Source: Micromonospora sp. NBC_00421
GTDB taxonomy: Bacteria > Actinomycetota > Actinomycetes > Mycobacteriales > Micromonosporaceae
Assembly (NCBI RefSeq): GCF_036017915.1
Contig: NZ_CP107929.1
Coordinates: 6,933,001 to 6,997,000 of the forward strand
Reading direction: 5' to 3'
Length of the DNA stretch: 64,000 nt
Made by a program: the position numbers and the translations under genes. Under the pieces are notes generated by a model that saw only the letters and a list, made by a program, of their open reading frames with translations, was not told where the DNA came from and searched no databases. How positions within the stretch are numbered: position 1 is the first letter of the stretch; each line of letters starts with the position of its first letter. Positions 58,544-64,000 of this stretch are shown here, in pieces.

Positions 58544-60106
58544 GTGAGACTCCGCTCCCCCCGCGCGGCCACCCTCGCCGTCGCGCTCGCCGCTGCCCTG
58601 GTCGCCGGCACGCTCGTGGCCCCGCCGGCCGCGTCCGCCGCCACCGCCGCCTTCGTCCGCACCGCCAGCTGGAGCAGCGGGTACGAGGCGAAGTTCACAG
58701 TCACCAACGACACCTCGACCGCGATCAGCTCGTGGAACGTCCAGTTCGACCTGCCGTCGGGCAGCGCCGTCGGCTCGTTCTGGGACGCCCGGCTGACCAG
58801 CTCCGGCCAGCACGTCACCGCCCTCAACCAGAGCTGGAACGGCAGCCTCGCACCGGGTGCCAGCACCACCTTCGGTTTCGTCGTCGCCGGCACCGGCGAC
58901 CCGACCGACTGCACGGTCAACGGCGGGGCCTGCACCGGCGGCGGCCCCGGCAACCCGACCGGCCCGGCCACCCCCGGCGGGCTGCGGGTCACCGGCACCA
59001 CCGCGTCCTCGGCCACGCTGGCCTGGAACGCCGTCTCCGGCACGGTCACCGGCTACCGGATCTACGAGGGCAGCACGGTGAAGGCCACCGTCACCGGCAC
59101 CTCCACGACCGTCTCCGGGCTGGCCACCTGCTCCGCGCACAGCTGGACCGTCACGGCGTACAACTCGGTAGGCGAGTCGGCGAAGTCGGCAGCGGTCTCG
59201 GCCACCACCACCGGCTGCACCGGGGGCACCGGCCCGATGGCCGCCGCCCCCTACCTCTACCCGGGCTGGGGTGACCCGCCCGCACCGGCCACCGTGATGG
59301 GGGCGACCGGGGTCAAGTGGTTCACCGTCGCGTTCGTGCTCTCCGGTGGAGGCTGCACCCCCGCCTGGGACGGTTCCGGCCCGCTCACCGGTGGCGCGCA
59401 CGCCAGCACCATCGCCGCGATCCGGGCGGCCGGCGGCGACGTCATCCCGTCGTTCGGCGGGTGGAGCGGCAACAAGCTCGGCCCGAACTGCGCGTCGGCA
59501 AGCGCCCTCGCCGGGGCCTACCAGCAGGTGATCAACGCGTACGGCCTGAAGGCGATCGACGTCGACATCGAGAACAGCGACGAGTTCGAGAACGAGGCGG
59601 TGCAGGACCGGATCCTCGGCGCGCTGAAGATCGTCAAGCAGAACAACCCGGGGATCAGGACGATCGTCACCTTCGGCACCACGACCACCGGGCCGTCGTA
59701 CTACGGCACCCGGCTGGTCAGGCAGGCAGCCGCGCTCGGTGCGAACATCGACACCTTCACCATCATGCCGTTCGACTTCGGCGGCGGGGCGAACATGTAC
59801 CAGAACTCCGTCGATGCCGCCGAGGGGCTGAAGAACACCCTGAAGTCGGCGTTCGGCTGGTCCGACGCCACCGCGTACGCGCACATGGGCATCAGCGGCA
59901 TGAACGGCCTCTCCGACCAGCAGGAGCTGACCTCGCCGGCCACCTGGACCCAGATCCGGGACTGGGCCAAGGCCCGGGGGCTGTCCCGGTTCACCTTCTG
60001 GGCGGTCAACCGGGACCGGCCCTGCCCGGGTGGCGGAGTGGTCGCCAACTGCTCCGGCATCGCCCAGAACACCTGGGAGTTCACCTCGATCACCGCGAAG
60101 TTCTGA
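58544..60106 (+). CDS. Secreted GH18 chitinase with CBM2 and fibronectin III domains
   Basis: A 520-residue secreted enzyme. Signal peptide with cleavage near AASA (about residue 33), a CBM2 (about 34-130, with Trp residues SWSSGYEAKF, SSWNVQFDLP and LNQSWNGSLAPG), an FnIII domain (about 145-225, PGGLRVTGTTASSATLAWNAV), and a GH18 barrel whose motif is AIDVDIE with Asp339, Asp341 and catalytic Glu343. The first Asp of DxxDxDxE is not conserved (Lys/Ala at that place), as in the compact bacterial subgroup. It degrades chitin outside the cell. GTG start 58544 follows GGAGG. It stands beside the GH16 enzyme, consistent with attack on fungal walls. Confidence 0.92.
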   Translation: MRLRSPRAATLAVALAAALVAGTLVAPPAASAATAAFVRTASWSSGYEAKFTVTNDTSTAISSWNVQFDLPSGSAVGSFWDARLTSSGQHVTALNQSWNGSLAPGASTTFGFVVAGTGDPTDCTVNGGACTGGGPGNPTGPATPGGLRVTGTTASSATLAWNAVSGTVTGYRIYEGSTVKATVTGTSTTVSGLATCSAHSWTVTAYNSVGESAKSAAVSATTTGCTGGTGPMAAAPYLYPGWGDPPAPATVMGATGVKWFTVAFVLSGGGCTPAWDGSGPLTGGAHASTIAAIRAAGGDVIPSFGGWSGNKLGPNCASASALAGAYQQVINAYGLKAIDVDIENSDEFENEAVQDRILGALKIVKQNNPGIRTIVTFGTTTTGPSYYGTRLVRQAAALGANIDTFTIMPFDFGGGANMYQNSVDAAEGLKNTLKSAFGWSDATAYAHMGISGMNGLSDQQELTSPATWTQIRDWAKARGLSRFTFWAVNRDRPCPGGGVVANCSGIAQNTWEFTSITAKF

Positions 60107-60115
60107 CCGACGCCG

Positions 60116-60171
60116 CCCGAGGGACCGGCCGGTTGCGGCGGGCAGGTCTCTCGGGCCGAGCGGTCGCTCGG
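60116..60171. terminator. Hairpins between chitinase and DedA
   Basis: In the 105-bp convergent gap, CCGAGCG-GT-CGCTCGG (60156-60171) is a perfect 7-bp stem, and CCCGAGGGACC at 60116-60126 pairs imperfectly with GGTCTCTCGGG at 60145-60155. Either could end both transcripts. Confidence 0.4.
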
Positions 60172-60211
60172 GCGGGGCGACCCGGTGGGGTGGCCCGGTG
60201 GGGTGGCCCGG

Positions 60212-60883
60212 TCAGTGGTCGGCGGTCGCCGACTGCCTGTCGTTCCGGTCGCGCCGGGAGCGGATCTTCTTGCCGGCCCAGCTCACGATCATGACGGCGA
60301 GGACCGCGAAGATGGCGTAGTTGAACCAGTCGCTGTACTTCTCGACGTCCTGCCAGCGCGAGCCCAGCGTGTAGCCGAGACCGACGACCAGCGCGTTCCA
60401 CGCCCCGCTGCCCAGCGTGGTGAGCAGGACGAACTCGCCCATCGGCATCCGGTTCGCACCGGCCGGGACGGAGACCAGGCTGCGGACCACGGGCACCAGC
60501 CGGCCGATCAGCACCGCCCACCGGCCGTGCCGCTCGAACCAGCGGTCGGCCTTCTCCAGGTCGTCCCGGTCGACCAGCGGGATGTGGTCCAGCCAGCGCT
60601 TGAGCCGCTCCTCGCCGAGCGCGGCACCGAGCCAGTAGAGCACCAGTGCGCCGACCAGCGAGCCGACCGTCGCGGCGAGGACGATCACCACCAGGTTGAA
60701 CCGGCCCTCGGCGGCGAGGTAACCCGCCATCGCCAGCACGATCTCGCTGGGGATCGGCGGGATGATGCTCTCCAGCGCCACCAGGAAGGCGACACCGGCC
60801 GCGCCGAGGGCGTCGATCACGCTCGCCACCCAGCCGGTCAGCCCGGTGAACTGGTTCGGGTCGACGTCCTGGGCGAGGGCCAT
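60212..60883 (-). CDS. DedA family membrane protein
   Basis: A 223-residue DedA/SNARE-associated (VTT-domain) protein. The reentrant-loop motif ESIIPPIPSEIVLAMAGYLAAEGRFN, the segment GSLVGALVLYWLGAALG, and the second loop RLVPVVRSLVSVPAGANRMPMGEF are the family hallmarks, with about four to five helices and a basic C-terminus. DedA proteins are lipid scramblase/undecaprenyl-phosphate or phospholipid translocases linked to envelope charge and resistance to cationic peptides. ATG 60883 has GAGGAGG upstream; longer in-frame starts are not supported. Confidence 0.9.
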   Translation of the reverse strand: MALAQDVDPNQFTGLTGWVASVIDALGAAGVAFLVALESIIPPIPSEIVLAMAGYLAAEGRFNLVVIVLAATVGSLVGALVLYWLGAALGEERLKRWLDHIPLVDRDDLEKADRWFERHGRWAVLIGRLVPVVRSLVSVPAGANRMPMGEFVLLTTLGSGAWNALVVGLGYTLGSRWQDVEKYSDWFNYAIFAVLAVMIVSWAGKKIRSRRDRNDRQSATADH

Positions 60884-60987
60884 CGTCGTCCTCCTCGGTG
60901 CCGGTGGGATCGGACAGTGGTACCCGCCCGACCACCGCTTACACCTGCGGGTGGGCCGGGCCACCCTGTCCCGCCCTGACCCGAGGC

Positions 60988-61602
60988 TCAGTCCGTCGGG
61001 TGCAGTTCCCGGTCCGCCGGCCCCTGCCGCCAGCCGGTGAACCGGACTGTCAACCCGCCCCGGGAGGGCGAGCAGCAGAACGGCCCGGCCAGCGCGACCG
61101 CGTCCGGGGCGAGCGGGGCCAGCCGGACCAACCGCCACCCCTCGTCGTCGGTGCAGGCCCGGACGGTCAACGCGTCGCCGTCCCGGCTGACCCGTACGGT
61201 CACCACGCGCCCGGTCCAGTCCGGCACCGGGGCCACCGACCAGTCCGAGAACTCCCTGGTGACCACCGCGCCGACCTGCGGCAGCCCGTCGCTGATCTCC
61301 ACCCCGGCCTTCACCCAGTTCCGCTCGTCCACCCGGACCAGCACCCCGGCCTGGTCGAACTGCGCCGTGTAGTCCAGCACGAAGCTCACCTCGACCGCGC
61401 CGCTGGCGGGCAGCGCAGCGAGCAGCGCCGGCCCGTCGTCGTGGACGAAGCCGTAGCCGGTGTGCCGCCACAGGTCGCTCTCCGCCCCCGGCTCCACCAG
61501 CAGTCCACCGTCGTCGGTCCGGTCCACCCGCACCGGTGGGTGCGACCACCGGCCCTCGTCCCAGTCCACCGTGCGGGAGCCGTCCGTCGGATGATCAGCC
61601 AT
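60988..61602 (-). CDS. DUF1349 domain protein
   Basis: A 204-residue protein of the DUF1349/YesU-like jelly-roll family. Typical segments: VEVSFVLDYTAQFDQAGVLVRVDERNWVKAGVEISDG, VTREFSDWSVAPV, VTVRVSRDGDALTVRACTDDEGWRLVRLAPL and VALAGPFCCSPSRGGLTVRF. No signal peptide. The fold is lectin-like and relatives sit near sugar-metabolism genes, here a divergent GH13 enzyme 77 bp away, so a carbohydrate-related role is possible but not shown. Confidence 0.82.
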   Translation of the reverse strand: MADHPTDGSRTVDWDEGRWSHPPVRVDRTDDGGLLVEPGAESDLWRHTGYGFVHDDGPALLAALPASGAVEVSFVLDYTAQFDQAGVLVRVDERNWVKAGVEISDGLPQVGAVVTREFSDWSVAPVPDWTGRVVTVRVSRDGDALTVRACTDDEGWRLVRLAPLAPDAVALAGPFCCSPSRGGLTVRFTGWRQGPADRELHPTD

Positions 61603-61679
61603 CCCGGCACCGTACCCCGGACCTCGCGGGAGGAGGACTCGCGTTTGCGGCGACGGCGGAACGGAGACATTAGGCCGGC

Positions 61680-63332
61680 ATGGGTGACAGGTGGTACTCC
61701 GAGGCAGTCGTCTACTGCCTCGACGTCGACACGTACGCGGACTCCGACGGTGACGGGGTCGGTGACTTCCGTGGCCTCATCGGCCGGCTCGACTACCTGG
61801 CGCGGCTGGGGGTGACCTGCCTCTGGCTCAACCCGATCCATCCCTCGCCCAACCAGGACGACGGGTACGACGCGACCGACTTCTACAACGTCGACCCACG
61901 ACTGGGGACCCTCGGCGACTTCGCCGAACTGCTGCACCAGGCGCAGAACCGGGGGATCCGGGTGATCATCGACCTGGTGGTCAACCACACCTCCGACCAG
62001 CACCCGTGGTTCCAGTCGGCCCGATCCTCGCCCGACTCGCCGTACCGTGACTGGTACGTCTGGGCCGACCACGAGCCGGCGGACCGGCACCAGGGCATGG
62101 TGTTCCCGGGCGAGCAGCACGAGACGTGGAGCTACGACCGGACCGCCAAGGCGTGGTTCTACCACCGCTTCTACAAGTTCCAGCCGGACCTGAACATCGA
62201 GAACCCGAAGGTCCGCGCCGAGATCAAGAAGATCACCTCGTTCTGGCTCCAGCTCGGCGTCTCCGGGTTCCGGATGGACGCCGTGCCGTTCATCATCGAG
62301 CAGACCGAGCCGGGCAACCCGGACGCGCCCAAGGACTTCGACTTCCTCACCGACCTGCGCCAGCACGTGCAGTGGCGGCGCGGCGACGCGGTGCTGCTGG
62401 CCGAGGCGAACGTCGAACCGGACCAGTTGCCCGTCTACTTCGGCGACGGCAGCGGCTCGGGCAACCGGATCCACATGCTCTTCGACTTCATGCTCAACGG
62501 CCGGCTGATGCTCGCCCTCGCCCGGGAGGACCCGGAGACGATCGTCGACGCGCTGCGCGACACCCCGAAGCTGCCCACCGGCGGCCAGTGGGCGACCTTC
62601 CTGCGCAACCACGACGAGATCGACCTGTCCCGGCTCACCGCCGACCAGCGCAACGACGTGCTGGCGAAGTTCGGGCCGGACGAGAACATGCAGCTCTACG
62701 GCCGGGGCATCCGGCGCCGGCTCGCCCCGATGCTCGGCAACGACCGCCGGCACATCGAGCTGGCGTACGCGCTCCAGTTCTCGCTGCGCGGCACGCCGGT
62801 GCTGCGTTACGGCGAGGAGATCGGGATGGGCGAGAACCTGGCGCTGGACGGGCGCAACGCGATCCGTACCCCGATGCAGTGGTCGTACAAGGAGAACGCG
62901 GGCTTCTCCACGGCCGACCCGGAGAAGCTGATCCGCCCGGTGATCGACCAGGGTGACTTTGGTTACCAGCAGGTCAACGTCACCGCCCAACGGGGTGACC
63001 CGAAGTCGCTGCTGGCCTGGTTCGAGCGGATGATCCGCACGCTGCGGGAGGCCCCCGAGATCGGCTCCGGCTCGACCTCGCACATCGACGTGCCGATGCC
63101 GGCCGGGGTGCTCGCGCACCGCGCCGACGGCCCCACCGGCACCATGGTCTTCCTGCACAACCTCGGCACCGAGGACGTCGAGGTGGACCTGGGCACCCTG
63201 GCCGCCGAGGCGGACCTGCCGATCGACGTGCTCACCGACCGGGGTTACGGCGACGTCGGCAAGCTGGACAGCCTGAAGCTGGGCGGGCACGGCTACCGCT
63301 GGATCCGGCTCTGCCGTTCCGCCACCTACTGA
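61680..63332 (+). CDS. Trehalose-synthase-like GH13 alpha-glucosidase family enzyme
   Basis: A 550-residue cytoplasmic GH13 enzyme. The Ca-binding DSDGDGVGDFRG (about 21-32), region I IIDLVVNHTS, region II GFRMDAV with nucleophile Asp200, region III LLAEANVE with acid/base Glu242, and region IV FLRNHDEIDL with Asp312 are all intact. Sequence blocks such as WYSEAVVYCLDVDTYADSDGDG and RNAIRTPMQWS place it in the TreS-like subfamily, which interconverts maltose and trehalose, but it is not fused to maltokinase and treS neighbours (treZ, mak, glgE) are absent, so hydrolase activity on another alpha-glucoside is an alternative. ATG 61680. Confidence 0.88.
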   Translation: MGDRWYSEAVVYCLDVDTYADSDGDGVGDFRGLIGRLDYLARLGVTCLWLNPIHPSPNQDDGYDATDFYNVDPRLGTLGDFAELLHQAQNRGIRVIIDLVVNHTSDQHPWFQSARSSPDSPYRDWYVWADHEPADRHQGMVFPGEQHETWSYDRTAKAWFYHRFYKFQPDLNIENPKVRAEIKKITSFWLQLGVSGFRMDAVPFIIEQTEPGNPDAPKDFDFLTDLRQHVQWRRGDAVLLAEANVEPDQLPVYFGDGSGSGNRIHMLFDFMLNGRLMLALAREDPETIVDALRDTPKLPTGGQWATFLRNHDEIDLSRLTADQRNDVLAKFGPDENMQLYGRGIRRRLAPMLGNDRRHIELAYALQFSLRGTPVLRYGEEIGMGENLALDGRNAIRTPMQWSYKENAGFSTADPEKLIRPVIDQGDFGYQQVNVTAQRGDPKSLLAWFERMIRTLREAPEIGSGSTSHIDVPMPAGVLAHRADGPTGTMVFLHNLGTEDVEVDLGTLAAEADLPIDVLTDRGYGDVGKLDSLKLGGHGYRWIRLCRSATY

Positions 63333-63342
63333 CCGGAGTATC

Positions 63343-63379
63343 CGCCGGCCGGCCCGGTCGCTGACCGGGCCGGCCGGCG
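63343..63379. terminator. Terminator after the GH13 gene
   Basis: A perfect 17-bp stem CGCCGGCCGGCCCGGTC / GACCGGGCCGGCCGGCG with a 3-nt loop GCT, ten bp past the stop codon. Confidence 0.85.
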
Positions 63380-63431
63380 TGCCGCTGGGTTAAGCTCCTC
63401 CGATCGAGCCACAAGTTACCGGGAGGTAGTC

Positions 63432-64000
63432 GTGTCGGAGGAGCCCCGCGTCGCCATCGTGACCGGAGCCGCGCGCGGCATCGGCGCGGCCACCGCCAGT
63501 CGGCTGGCCGCCGACGGGATGGTCGTCGCCGTGGTCGACATCGAGGAGCAGGCGACCAGGCAGACGGTCGACGCGATCACCGCCGCCGGTGGTCGGGCGC
63601 TCGGGGTGGGTGCGGACGTGGCCGACCGGTCCCAGGTGGAGGCCGCCGTCGAGCGGATCGCCACCGAGCTGGGCGGGCCGACCGTGCTTGTCAACAACGC
63701 CGGGGTGCTGCGGGACAACCTGCTGTTCAAGATGACCGACGCCGACTGGGACACCGTGCTGGGGGTGCACCTGCGCGGCGCGTTCCTGTTCAGCCAGGCC
63801 GCCCAGCGGCACATGGTCGAGCGGAAGTACGGCCGGATCGTCAACCTCTCCAGCACCTCGGCGCTGGGTAACCGGGGCCAGGCCAACTACGCGGCGGCCA
63901 AGGCCGGCCTGCAGGGCTTCACCAAGACCCTCGCCATCGAGCTGGGGCCGTTCGGGGTGACGGTCAACGCGGTCGCCCCCGGCTTCATCGTCACCGACAT
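63432..64000 (+). CDS. SDR-family 3-oxoacyl-ACP reductase-like protein (FabG-like), truncated by the window end
   Basis: The first 189 residues of a short-chain dehydrogenase. NAD(P)-binding VTGAARGIGAAT (about 11-22), structural LVNNAGVLRDN, catalytic Ser in IVNLSSTSAL, YAAAKAGL (Tyr-x3-Lys) and VNAVAPGFIVTD form the complete classical-SDR set; only the substrate loop and C-terminus lie outside. FabG-like reductases reduce 3-oxoacyl-ACP or -CoA with NADPH; many paralogues act in polyketide or other pathways. GTG 63432 is preceded by GGGAGGTAGTC. Confidence 0.9.
   Translation, partial: MSEEPRVAIVTGAARGIGAATASRLAADGMVVAVVDIEEQATRQTVDAITAAGGRALGVGADVADRSQVEAAVERIATELGGPTVLVNNAGVLRDNLLFKMTDADWDTVLGVHLRGAFLFSQAAQRHMVERKYGRIVNLSSTSALGNRGQANYAAAKAGLQGFTKTLAIELGPFGVTVNAVAPGFIVTD

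Overview
The window is high-GC DNA with dense genes, frequent GTG starts and many 4-nt GTGA/ATGA start-stop overlaps. Its gene content (WhiB-type regulator, nickel superoxide dismutase with its maturation protease, multifunctional alpha-ketoglutarate decarboxylase, LysX, Fpg/Nei-type glycosylase, SCO7613-type membrane protein, secreted CBM-bearing chitinase and glucanase) points to a filamentous soil actinomycete, most likely Micromonosporaceae (Micromonospora-like). It reads as ordinary chromosome. I see no transposase, integrase, phage gene, CRISPR array, rRNA or tRNA.

Layout. 1-6.2 kb: 5' part of a whiB1/wblE-like gene, a lipid kinase, an operon sodN - GNAT - RsbW-like anti-sigma factor facing the divergent protease sodX, then malic enzyme and a quinone-oxidoreductase-like enzyme. 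6.3-11.6 kb: two tandem paralogous lipoprotein esterases and the pta-ackA acetate operon. 11.7-15.1 kb: a MatAB-like locus for an extracellular, deacetylated polysaccharide, a 23-bp tandem repeat and a small DUF6104 gene. 15.5-21.4 kb: kgd and an ABC exporter. 21.5-24.1 kb: a hotdog-like protein, and an OlsB/OlsA-like pair for ornithine lipid. 24.1-24.7 kb: a 600-bp gene-free stretch holding two related long palindromes. 24.7-30.5 kb: DUF4097-PadR pair, an OmpR-type two-component system and an HtrA-like protease that shares its operator. 30.6-42.3 kb: glycosyltransferase, Ser/Thr kinase, patatin-acyltransferase pair, CutA, a giant membrane protein, FHA protein, fatty-acid desaturase. 42.4-50.5 kb: ddaH-rocD, a membrane protein, nei2, a phosphotransferase, a CoA-disulfide-reductase-like flavoenzyme, a YbdK/EgtA-like ligase. 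50.6-56.8 kb: a run lysX - DUF998 - alpha/beta hydrolase - DUF6412 - YidC. 56.8-64 kb: GH16 and GH18 secreted enzymes, DedA, DUF1349, a TreS-like GH13 enzyme and a truncated FabG-like SDR.

Themes. Much of the region concerns the envelope: lipid head groups and acyl chains (lysX, olsBA, patatin/PlsC, desaturase, lipid kinase), envelope stress (two-component system with HtrA, anti-sigma factor, Ser/Thr kinase) and secreted polysaccharide metabolism (MatAB-like, GH16, GH18). The most useful non-coding signals are a three-box operator with 11-bp spacing in front of both the response-regulator gene and htrA, a CRP-type palindrome upstream of whiB, a PadR-type operator, a LacI/CebR-type palindrome before the GH16 gene, and two families of long intergenic palindromes. 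All assignments are by eye; no database search was run.
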